Of a stretch of DNA of 64,000 nucleotides, positions 46,661 through 56,157 are shown one piece after another. Positions within the stretch are counted from its first letter, which is position 1. Each line of letters opens with the position of its first letter. The DNA lies in the NCBI RefSeq assembly GCF_022376445.1, contig NW_025954963.1:558001-622000 (forward strand). The letters run 5' to 3'. The notes beneath the pieces were generated by a model. It saw nothing but the letters and a program-made list of their open reading frames with translations. It was not told the origin of the DNA and ran no database searches. The position numbers and the translations under genes were made by a program. This DNA is from Fomitopsis serialis. Its lineage: Eukaryota; Basidiomycota; Agaricomycetes; Polyporales; Fomitopsidaceae.

Positions 46661-48106
46661 GATCTGCCTCTTTGTTCGCTGCAGTCAGCAAGTATTGTAT
46701 CTTGGGTAAGCGTGCACGCGCATCAAGGCTGCCTGCACCCATACTGTGCGGCCAGCGCGCATGTACGCGACAGTCTTAATGGGCCAATCGCGTCCAATCC
46801 ACTGTCATCACGCCCTATTGGCATCAAAGGCTCTGCGTGTCTCGCTATCGCTGCTGAACGGTGTCCAGGGCGGGCTGTTGATGAGCTGGTAGTAGTTCGC
46901 TCGTACGAGGTTGTCGGATCTCGACGTGAAGCACAGGAGAATCAATGCGCCCTACGCTACCATCCCGGGAGTTTTCTCAGGCTTACCCGTCTTAGGCTAC
47001 GAGCACGTTATACTCCGCTTGTGCCTCACAGTCCTCTAACACGCAATATGACATGCCTTGTCGATGCTTAGACTCTCGAGGAGTTCCATCTTCCAAATTC
47101 ATCTTTCTATTAAGGCTCTGTGCGAACTTGATACTTTGTTTATATCTTGGTGTATGGCTTCCTACAGAGTCGCGTGTCAGTCACTGCCCGCCGTAGTATG
47201 AACCCACCTAACCAACCTCACTGATTTCGATTCTGTGGCCCAGTGCGCTTCTATGTAGCCTGCGCGAGAGGGCACACAGTGCGCAGTGCTTTTTTTCCCG
47301 CAAAAACCTGTCTTGACAGAGTGTGTTTTGACCTGGTACATCTATGAGTGACGTTTTCGTGGAAAAATACTTACCGGCAAGTCTTACTTTCCCGACTTAG
47401 AATTTAGTGTGATTGGCGCCCGTCCAGCGCCGATGCGGTACTTGCCTAATCGGGATGAACATCGCGCCTGCCAGGGCCGCTGCGCCAGGCGTTTTCCCCT
47501 TATTCTCTTTCATGTATGATGTCTCTTCATAAATTTCATACGCCTTTTTTTTGTGTTGCATCACCTGTTCTCTTCGATATAGTGAGAACCACAGGCTCAT
47601 GCTATGGCTCTCATCGGAGATTCTACTGAAGCATCCCGGGCCATACGTCTCGTCGATGATGAGGGTCATGAGGATGATATGCTGAGAGGAATTTCACAGA
47701 CTCCCTTCTATAGAATTATTTGTGGGCTTCCGGATTCGCCGTGCAATGAGCAGCAGCGCGCGTAAAGGCCCGCAGACAGAGTTGCCACAATTGGCTAATG
47801 ATTCCGCATTAGGCAATTCACCAGCCCTCGAAGCAGAATCAAGTGATCTAGCATGAGCAGACAACGGATCTGTGACTCACTGTAATCTATATACAGTGTT
47901 GACAAGGCCAGAAATATCCATTACTTATTGTAGAGACCAAGTGTACGAAACGGAGCGAATCTAAGTCCGAGGTGGACGGGTCACGTGTCAACTAAGTAGC
48001 AAATCTTACGCGATAACTAAGGCGTAAGTGTAAGCATTTTTCCGCGATAACGACCGTCATATACATCCCACAGGTGCCCTAAGGTCAGTACGCCAGACTC
48101 AGTCGG
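46661..48106. other. spacer between tandem units, partly AT-rich
   Basis: It holds the 3' segment of unit 1 (46715-46960) and then about 1 kb that is AT-richer than the neighbourhood and has no counterpart behind unit 2. One minus-strand open frame (47397-47669, about 90 codons, with YEIYEETSYMKENKGK) is not recognised. The extra DNA may be an old insertion, but no terminal repeats or target duplication were found. Confidence 0.4.
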
Positions 48107-48453
48107 TGAGTGCCACAGACGCGGCGTAGGGCGCACGTGACCGTTCCTACTTCAACGTCCGACGTCGCGAGTCGATCGTTCAAGTCAACGTTGTACTCCA
48201 CAGCCACCGCAGCTACTGGCAACGTCCCTTGTTCTCCACACTGCAGAGCAATATGCATGTTGGCAGAAGATCCCGCGTATCGAAGATGTGCAGCCCGTCG
48301 TGATGATAAGGGCACTACACTGTTGTGCGCGCACAGCTGCGTTGTGACTCGCCTCGCTACGGGAATGTAAAAGCTGCAGGTGTTGTTCTCCTCGCGTTGT
48401 TTCGGTCGGTCAGCCAGACTTGCCGAGCTTGCGGTGCTTGTACGATGGTAGGT

Positions 48454-48459
48454 ATAAGA
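48454..48459 (+). promoter_or_regulatory. candidate TATA element, tandem unit 2
   Basis: TATAAG, about 255 bases before the gene start, in the same context as the element at 45180. Confidence 0.4.
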
Positions 48460-48710
48460 GGACTTGAACTGATTACCGTACGTGCAACAAGCCTCCTTCT
48501 AACTCAGCATCCAGTGGAGGTGAGCTTCCTGTGATCCAAGGCGCAATCTCGACGCCTCCAGCTATGATACGTTGCTGACCGTCACTTAGGACTCTGCTGT
48601 GCGAGTCTCTCCACGGCGCGAACGTAAGTAGGCGGAGGTGTGTGCATAAATCCAACAACGAACCTCTCGTCAAATTCTCCGTAAGTGTCGTTGATCTCCA
48701 TCACTCTTTG

Positions 48711-49757
48711 ATGCTCACGCGGATTTGCCATCTGAAGACGGACAAGATGACAAACCGAGTCGATATCCTGTGGGGCTCCCCTGGCCCGGTCAGGGTTCGC
48801 CCGGACCCATGCACTAAGTGCAACCGGATGATAGACAGGGGCCAGCATGAAACGAATTGTGGAGCAACACTGCCAGTCGGCTTAGGCGACGATGGCGATG
48901 AAGACATGAGAGAAGCTGACCGGTCGTGTCCTCCAACCTTTGACCAGCTCAAGCTCGCAGATCCAAAGGATACGGTGCGGGCGCTGGACAACGACCTCAT
49001 GCCGCAACAAGCCCTCTTCGTACAGCACGTCCTGGAAGAGCTCGAGGACCAGCTAGAGCTCGAGGAGCTTGAACTGGCCCAGTACTGGGATGAATTGACT
49101 CCGATGTGCACTCAATACCACGAGGAGCTCGACGAGGAACAGTACAGCACCAAGGTGGCGTGGAGGATTCCGCTGCCGAACGTGAAGACGCTCCATATCG
49201 ACGACGTGCATCCCAAGCTCCTTTACGCGTTCCTCACACACTTCGACCTGCCGAAAGTCACCACCCTCAACCTCACGTACGACATCGACGGTCAGCCGGA
49301 CCGCAAAGAGCTCTTACTCGTGCTCCTCAATGTCGGCGCCGACGTGCTCGAGCAGCTCGACCGGTTCGACTCGACCAGAGAGCTCCACTGCCACCACATC
49401 GATGTCCTGGAGCGCTTCTACACGGCGATCGAGCCCGTAAAGAAGTTCACGCTGCACTACTGGGCCGACTACTTCAATTGCCAGGAGTGGCTCATCGTGC
49501 TGCAGGCGCAGTGGCGCAGGGTGCTGGAGCACCCGGAATTGGGCGAGAAGCCTTACCTCCCGTACCTCTCCCTCCTCACGGCCCACGGGCTCGCGGGGCC
49601 GAAGCTGTTCCCGCTGCTGAACGACCGGAGGCTCGTCAAAGACACTATATACGGCGTGGTTTACGCGCAAGGCCATCTCTATCCGCACGAGTATGACAGG
49701 CTCAATAACGAGCTGCGCCACTTCAAGTGCTATATAGAGGTGGATAACAGCCAGTAA
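48711..49757 (+). CDS. CxxC...HxxxC motif / LRR-like protein, copy 2 (intact)
   Basis: 348 residues in one exon. Order: MLTRICHLKTDK, a short beta-rich N-terminus, CTKCNRMIDRGQHETNC (C-x2-C-x8-H-x3-C, a likely zinc site), an acidic segment (DDGDEDMREAD), a helix rich in Glu/Leu (EELEDQLELEELELAQYWDEL), then LRR-like strands (VKTLHIDDVHPKLLYAFLTHF, VTTLNLTYDI, TRELHCHHIDVLERFY, VKKFTLHYW) and a helical tail. The LRR-like pattern is like the C-terminal half of basidiomycete F-box proteins, but the F-box is replaced by the Cys/His motif. Function is unknown. The nearest plausible role is recognition of a protein partner; this is inference only. The frame continues upstream without an ATG. Confidence 0.75.
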   Translation: MLTRICHLKTDKMTNRVDILWGSPGPVRVRPDPCTKCNRMIDRGQHETNCGATLPVGLGDDGDEDMREADRSCPPTFDQLKLADPKDTVRALDNDLMPQQALFVQHVLEELEDQLELEELELAQYWDELTPMCTQYHEELDEEQYSTKVAWRIPLPNVKTLHIDDVHPKLLYAFLTHFDLPKVTTLNLTYDIDGQPDRKELLLVLLNVGADVLEQLDRFDSTRELHCHHIDVLERFYTAIEPVKKFTLHYWADYFNCQEWLIVLQAQWRRVLEHPELGEKPYLPYLSLLTAHGLAGPKLFPLLNDRRLVKDTIYGVVYAQGHLYPHEYDRLNNELRHFKCYIEVDNSQ

Positions 49758-49900
49758 GATCCGTTCACGGGACACTTGGTACTACCGGGACCTCGGACTC
49801 GGAGCTGAAGGGAGTTCGAATAGAGATGTCAATGATGATGATGTACTGTACGCAGAAGTAGCTCATTGATGTTCGGGGAATGCATGGTCACTACTGCTAT

Positions 49901-50515
49901 CATACTCTTGGCCCTTGGTCGCTGCGGTCAGTAAGTACTAGGAAGTAAAGTACAGTTTTCAGTGCACGCGTGCTGGTGCTGCCCGACAATGCTTGTCAAC
50001 CGGATGGACGCCAAGTACGGTGACATAATGATGGATCCGAGCAGGTGCTAAGTTACAACCTGGTACAACGACACATATGTACGTACTCGCTCGCTGAGCG
50101 GCGCCGAGGCGTTCAAAAAGTCAGTGGTCGCTCTGACCACGCGTGACCTTCAATCAACCAGTGACCGTCACGTACGGCAAGTACCAGGTTCGGGCGGTGC
50201 CCTGTAACTGTGCACTGCAGATCAGTGGTAACACTCACTCCGCCTTGCGACGCCGGTGTGTTTTCTGCATCCACATTGAACCTTCAAGCTTCACTGTTCA
50301 AATTCGTACGCCGGTGTGTGTTGCACAACGTCTGATATCATGGTGCCATGAGTCGCGTCACTGGTTATGCTCATGTATGACCTTGGCAGTGCCTTGAACT
50401 TCAAGCTTCAAGCGTAACTCGACCTCGAGCGCAGTCCGAGCCTCGCCGCTCTTGTGTGTGGGCAGCGTACCGTCAGAAGTTTGATAGGAATTAAACACCA
50501 GCGATCACTGCTGGC
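49901..50515. other. intergenic, no gene seen
   Basis: About 600 bases lie between tandem unit 2 and the next F-box gene. A short plus-strand open frame (50143-50397) shows no family features. Confidence 0.45.
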
Positions 50516-52009
50516 ATGTCAAGCGCTGTTGTCGGTGACCCCTACCTGAGGCTCATGCCTCAAGATAGCCGGTGCTGGATTTATCACCTACCAACGGAAC
50601 TACTCGTCCAAATATTCCGCATCGTGTATGATTGCGTTCCAGACGATGGGAAGAGGCACTTCCCTGAATTGAGCATCTCCCACGTCAGCAAGCTCTGGCG
50701 CGACATCGCAATCAACCTACCCACCCTCTGGACCGCGTTCGACTTTCCGGATGACCTGCGGCACAACAAGGCTGCCATCTACCTCGAGCGGTCCAAGAGA
50801 GCGCCGTTGGAGATCGTCATAACTCTCGACGGAGGTGAAGGAAAAGCAGACGCGCGTACTACCACCGAACTACTGGAGAAGCTCGACGCAACCATGACGT
50901 TGGTTATCCCTCATATTACTCGCTGGAATTCACTCGACATCATGGCCTTTGACTACTCTTTCATCCATCCCACGCTCATCCAGTTGGGTGCGTGCGTCGG
51001 GGCGCCGATGCTCGAGGTGCTACGGATTTCAAATTACGCGTTGAACCCTTCGGAGGGAGTCGGGGAGGAGTTCAAGAGACAAGATTTTGTCCTGTTCCAC
51101 GGTAATGTGCCGAGTCTCAAGTGCGTCGACCTTGTGGGCGTCCACGTCAATTGGACCACATCCATCTTCCTGAGCGGTCTGAAGGAACTCCATCTCAGCT
51201 GCCACGCGGAAGACCTCCGACCGTTGTTCAAGGACTTTGCGCGCATCTAGCGCAGCTCGCCCGAACTCGAAGAACTGTCATTTTCGAATTCAGGGCCTGC
51301 GGGTAGTCCGGTCGAGTGGCGCGACGACGCACTGAATCCCGATATGATTCAGACCGACCATATAGCAGATCCTGTCATTCATTTGCCTTCCCTCCGCAGT
51401 CTCGAGATCGCCTCTCCCGAATACGGACACATATGTCTCATCGAACGCCTCGCGCTGCCCAACCTCGTCTCGCTGTCCGTTGGGGCGATACATCGTCCCC
51501 AAGACGTGTACTTCCCCGTTTGCGGCTTGGGCGATGTTGGCGGTACTGTGCTCCTGAAGGCCCTCGCGCGACCCTCGCCTGTCACCGGCAGGTCAGTGTT
51601 CAGCAAGCTGCGAGAGATCAACCTTACAAGAATTGGATGCGACGACGAAGCAGCCATTGCATACATGTTTACAGAGCTGACTGAGTTGCTCTCGCTAAGT
51701 CTGGACGATGAACTCGCGATCATGGATTGGGAGGACGTGCTGATCAAACAATGGGAGAGCATCGCACATTCGAACAAGGAGCCCCTTCTACCGAAGTTAG
51801 AGACATTCAAAACGACACGCCTATCAAGCGAGTCTGCGCGCGAGCTCATCCAGGCGCGGAAGGCAACCGGGAAGCCATTCAAGAAGGCGTCCATGGGCAG
51901 AACTTCTGTTTTTACGAAGGAGGATGAGCAGTGGATCAGAGACCATGTTGACATATTTGAGCATCATGATGGTCTGTTGGGAAAAGTGGTCCTCAAGACA
52001 GAAATATAG
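50516..52009 (+). pseudogene. F-box/LRR protein interrupted by an in-frame TAG
   Basis: MSSAVVGDPYLRLM is followed by an F-box (IYHLPTELLVQIFRIVYD...LSISHVSKLWRDIAINLPTLW) and LRR-like repeats (MLEVLRISNYAL, SLKCVDLVGVHV, LKELHLSC, LRSLEIASPE, LREINLTRIG, LPKLETFKTTRLS), ending GKVVLKTEI. A single TAG at 51248-51250 (...LFKDFARI-stop-RSSPELEELSFSN...) breaks an otherwise unbroken frame on both sides. The family usually has I-L-R-x-S-P there, so TTG to TAG is the simplest change. Unlike the other broken genes in this window there is no indel, so this may be a true recent null allele, or a shorter protein of 244 residues. No plausible intron spans the stop. Confidence 0.7.
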
Positions 52010-52320
52010 AGCGCACTGCAAAGTATTCATTTCCATGTCCTTCGTCATTGCTCCTCTGACTTGGGACATTACAGTAAATCACATCGTCTTCGTCACAGAA
52101 GCACTCTGAAGAATGACTGAAAACACGTCGTGGTCAAAACGATGGCGAGAGCATCGTCATCGGAGACGATGTACATTGTAGCAGACCACGCCATCGGACG
52201 CATGCCTATAATTGGCCCATGTAACGCTGACTCGCATATGGTCGCAGTTTCGCAGTAAAAAAAGATATCAATGCAACATAACTTTCGGCCGGCCGCGATG
52301 TCATTCGCATCGAACCAGGA

Positions 52321-53838
52321 CTAATACAGGGCATTCAGACGGTCCATGACGTATTGGTAGGCCTGAAAATCATCAAGACATGCATCGCAAAGAGTCGGCA
52401 TTGTACGCACAGAAATAGGCTGATACTTCTTCGGGTTGTCATCAGAGTAGGTGCCGGGCAGACAATCCACAACGCGCGAGAAGTCCTGGAGGAACGAGAC
52501 TGTTATACTAGCTTTTCGACATATCAGGACGAGCATCAGTGCGTACCGCAGAGCAGAACTGGTGCCCCGGTACCGCTCTCAGTAAGATGCTGGACGACGG
52601 CAAAGGAGGTAATGCTACGTACATATGGGATAGAGTAGCGCTCCGGGGCCATGCCATCCGCGGTTCTGTTGAACGGAGGGGCCCTAACACGATGCACCGT
52701 GCTCTTTATTGTGTCATTCGACCCTGTGCACACAGTATAAGAACCGCGACGATATATCCAACCATGTCCCTTGCTTACATCGCTCCAAGAAGTCTCCTGC
52801 GTTGACAATGATTGCATCCTCGACGGGTGTTGCAGCCTACGCGAGTTGTCAGTTCTCGCTGAGTCAGGTGGCTATACACCGACTGACTCTAAACGTTCCA
52901 GGCTTGTTGGGATCCTCTACCTCGAGCCCGCCAGCGTCGTCTTGTAATAGGAGCGTGATGCTCCCGAAGTCAGAGTGAGCGCCGATCCTCTCCACTTCGT
53001 GTCTCTCAACTTGTTCAACAGGGACGCTGCTCTCGGACCATGCAGTGCAGATTCTCTCGAAATGTGTGGTGACGTACCTGGGATAATGCAGAAGCCGTAG
53101 CTGATTATCAACCGCAGTGTGGCATTTCTCGAGATAGTCCTCTTCAAGGTTGAGCCCCAAGGAGAGGGCACGTAGAATAGTGAGCTGCACCTCTCGACAG
53201 GTCTGAGGCAAGCCTGCGTCAAACGGCTACCACACGAACCTTCGGAGGAGTGTGGCGACGTACCCAGAAGAAATCAAGAGATGCCTCCTTGAAGCCGGGA
53301 AGCATGCCGTCTGGCAGCCAGATGTTGGCCATAGGATCGTCTTCGCGGCCAACTTCATAACTCTCCTTGACATCGGGAGCTCGTGTACGAATCTTGTCCA
53401 GTTCGTTCTCGTCGTACACATGCTGCGAGACCTTCTCTAGGCCGGGCGGGGAGTAGCCTGACAGGGTCAAACACATCAGTGCTCAGAACGGCCGTATACG
53501 CGCAAGGTTTGTTATACACACCGCGTGGATGCTTTCCGGATGGGGGATGCGGAGCAAGCATTTTGGTTTCCAACGGCAAAGCAAAGAATTGCTTGGACTA
53601 CGGCAGACCCCTCAATCACTGTAGTACACGGGTAGCATGATATAGTACGCACCCATCCGAACATATCATCAATCTTCTCCTTTGGAAGACCATGGTTGAC
53701 CACGTAGACGAAGCCGATTGCCTTGAAGGACTCTATCATAGCATCTGCCACAGCCTGCTTGTTTGAGCCATCCAGGAAAGGTGCAAAGTCGACGATGGAG
53801 ATGCCGCTGACATCTCCAAGCTTGATACTCTCCGACAT
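52321..53838 (-). CDS. 2-oxoglutarate/Fe(II)-dependent oxygenase (isopenicillin-N-synthase-like fold)
   Basis: The start MSESIKLGDVSGISIVDF leads to the N-terminal DIOX_N domain (AIGFVYVVNHGLPKEKIDDMF, KMLAPHPP, KESYEVGRED) and the catalytic 2OG-FeII_Oxy domain. ERIGAHSDFGSITLLLQDD holds the HxD iron ligands, and STVHRVRAPP supplies the second His and the Arg that binds 2-oxoglutarate. VEDAIIVNAGDFL and AERYSIPY-like PERYSIPY are also family-typical, and the end is YVMDRLNALY. Several short GT-AG introns interrupt it; no frame break was found. Fungal relatives oxidise diverse small molecules, including secondary metabolites and phytochemicals; the substrate cannot be told. An in-frame ATG 69 bases upstream (53907) is possible. 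No secondary-metabolism core gene is nearby. Confidence 0.87.
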
Positions 53839-54462
53839 GCTGGACACTGGTGAAGCTAAGGAGCGCACCGTCACAGCGCCGAAGCATACTTGATGTCTCG
53901 TGTCCATCTAGGTACTGCGGGACCGTCTGATCACTGGCTTATGTATTGATGACCGATCCTCCCGCTCGAAGGCGCTTGCGCGCATCTCGTTCCGGATTTC
54001 GAAGGCCCATACTTATGTATTGTATTGGTACGCATCAACTAGTTGTTGGATGTAAGTACCGGTCAGGCGAGTGACCTACATCAGCGACCGCAATGTGTGA
54101 GCGTCGTCGAGGTTTCACTAGCCCAGAAAGCTTGAGACACTGCCCAATGCATGTACTTACCAGAAGTCTAGTGTCACTGTCAAAACATGAAGCAGACTGG
54201 TCAACGTCCCGCGGACTCGAGGGCGTCTGTAACGAAAGGCTGAATGACAGTACTTGTCAATGTTAATGACAAGTCTCTGTCGCGACTCACGTGCTCGAAA
54301 CGCGCGTCCCGAGGACGCGTATCCCGGTGGGCGCCTCCAATCGATCGTGTGTACTGCTTTCACTGCAGACTGCGACTCCGCCCTGTAGCTTCCTCGGGCT
54401 TCCAGTCGAGCGCATCTCCTCATCTCGCATATCGTTGAGGCAGCCAATATCAACAGCAGATC
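53839..54462. other. intergenic between divergent genes
   Basis: About 620 bases lie between the oxygenase start and the RING protein start. A minus-strand open frame (54157-54636) overlaps the RING exon and has no family features. Confidence 0.45.
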
Positions 54463-55410
54463 ATGGCCCAACCACAACCAAACCTTCAACGGCGCCGGAG
54501 CATGTCGGACTTCCTCAGGCTTCAAACCCATCGCGATGCTCAGGCTGGCCGCAATGGCATACCTGGCATCATCCTCGATGGCGTGTTGGCTCATGTGCGC
54601 AACAATGCTGCATACCGGTTGTGCGTGCTGAGTCAAATTCTCGAGTCGTACCGAGGCTTACGAATTGATCGTGCGCCGCGGCGGATCATCCCAGAAAGGT
54701 GAAGGAGTTCGCGGAGGGGCTCCCCAAGCTGACGGAACGAGACCTTGTTGAGCTTGACGAGGTCGCCTCGCCGTGCCCGATTTGTCTCACGCCGTTCTCC
54801 GCGATACTGGCGGAAGAGGAGACGGCTCTCGCACTTGACTCGCCGGCACATCCTGTGGAGCAGCTCGGCGTGACACGCTTCAAGGATACGTGTGGACACA
54901 TTTTCTGCCGCAAGGAGTGAGTGATCCGGTCTCTCCTTGTGTCCCCATCGCTTAATGAAACCCCACCGCTGCTTCCAGCACTCTTAGTTGGGTGAACCAA
55001 GGCGTGAGTGTCCGTCGCTGGAACTCTTATTAGACATCTGCACGCAACATGCGTTCACTACCTGCTGCATCCAAGACATCCATGCTAACCGTGTTGACTA
55101 GCGCACGACCTGTCCCACATGCCGGCGCCCATTTATCGACGCGCCTATCCCTGCTGAGGCCGTTACCGACGGAGGGTCCACAGATGTACAACTCTCCGAC
55201 ATACCGCTGGCCTCCCTGAATATTAACTTCGCAAACCTCGCAAACCTCATCATGGGAGTGTACGACCACGCGAGCGACAACGATATAGCGACCTTCGCCG
55301 CAATCGCACAGGGAGCACAGAGACGAGACGAAGACCGCGATCGTAATGAGGATGAGCATCTTGACCGCGACGACGATGACCGTGATCATTTCTCTGGGAT
55401 GTATTCTTAG
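54463..55410 (+). CDS. RING-finger protein, probable E3 ubiquitin ligase, two small indels
   Basis: The N-terminus (MAQPQPNLQRRRSMSDFL, GIILDGVLAHVRNNAAYRL, LSQILESY, then ELIVRRGGSSQ) is followed by a RING: CPICLTPF, a 26-residue spacer containing EEETALALDSPAHPVEQLGV, then CGHIFCRKDTLSWVNQG and CPTCRRPF. The C3HC4 ligands are all present. A disordered Asp/Arg tail ends HFSGMYS. Two introns split the second half of the RING (donors after 54917 and 55002). The frame shifts near 54653 and again near 54697, each by one extra or two missing bases; the protein reads continuously if corrected. Such small RING proteins act as E3 ligases; partners are unknown. Confidence 0.78.
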
Positions 55411-55854
55411 ATTGGGATAGACTGCATGGACCGTCCGATGTATATTATTTGTACACTATACCAGTATCCGAGTCATCATTGGCATGCTGCCAGTGCCAGG
55501 TGCTGTATCCTTGACGCCGACTCAGTGGGACTCCCTGATCTGGGCTGCTGCGGCAATAATATCAGCATTTCTTACTATAGAACCAGGATGCTACCCGTGC
55601 CGTCCCACAGGAGCATCTTCAAAGCAAAGTGAGTCGCCCCGTAACTTACGTTTCGACCGTACAGCACCAGCGCCTACCAAAACAACACTTGCCAATTTCG
55701 TAGTAACACCTCCCAAAGCGGAAGCGCTCGTGTCCAAAAGCGGAACTGTACACCTTTACTCTCGAAGATGCGCCATGCAAAGCTCAAAAAGCGATTGGGA
55801 ACCGCTCTTTTCATATCTACTTCACCTCGTGGCTCGCTCCTGGCAAAAAAGCCA
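55411..55854. other. intergenic
   Basis: About 440 bases lie between the RING gene and the tRNA-Leu gene. It includes the T6 run just downstream of the tRNA (minus strand, 55845-55850) that can end Pol III transcription. No protein gene was seen. Confidence 0.5.
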
Positions 55855-55989
55855 TGATGAGAGCGAGATTCGAACTCACGCCCTTTCGGACCAGATGAAC
55901 CGCGTCGTCCCTGTTTCACACTCGATGTGAGCCTAAACAGGCTCGACGCCGCCTTAGTCTGGCGCCTTAGACCACTCGGCCATCTCACC
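55855..55989 (-). tRNA. tRNA-Leu (AAG anticodon) with a long intron
   Basis: The minus strand has acceptor stem GGTGAGA/TCTCATC with discriminator A, the D arm GCCGAGTGGTCTAAGGC typical of class II tRNAs, anticodon stem CCAGA/TCTGG with loop C-T-AAG-G, a long variable arm, and T arm GTGAG-TTCGAAT-CTCGC. AAG decodes CUU leucine codons. About 54 bases interrupt the loop after position 37, longer than most nuclear tRNA introns. A T6 run follows the 3' end. Confidence 0.88.
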
Positions 55990-56157
55990 ACGAATCCTCA
56001 CTTGCCCAAGGAACTCGGAATCGGTAAGGAAGAATATTTCCATATTTGGATGCATAGTGGCGTCATCGACAACACATCGACAGTGGGTCCGACACGGCTT
56101 GTGCTCGAGCTCGTGCACATGTACTCGCACTCCTGCGACTACCTTTGGACTACCTTG

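Larger units (their letters stand above)
48107..49900 (+). repeat. tandem unit 2 (promoter plus CxxC/LRR gene)
   Basis: The counterpart of unit 1, with the same order of upstream motifs (gagtgccacagacgcg, ttgtactccacagcc, TATAAG, cgtacgtgcaacaa), gene and 3' flank (gatgatgtactgtacgcag). Unit 2 has the intact reading frame. Confidence 0.85.

Noticed and set aside
52321..53907. Secondary-metabolite gene cluster around the 2OG oxygenase
   Set aside because: No synthase, transporter or other tailoring enzyme lies nearby; neighbours are an F-box gene and a RING protein.
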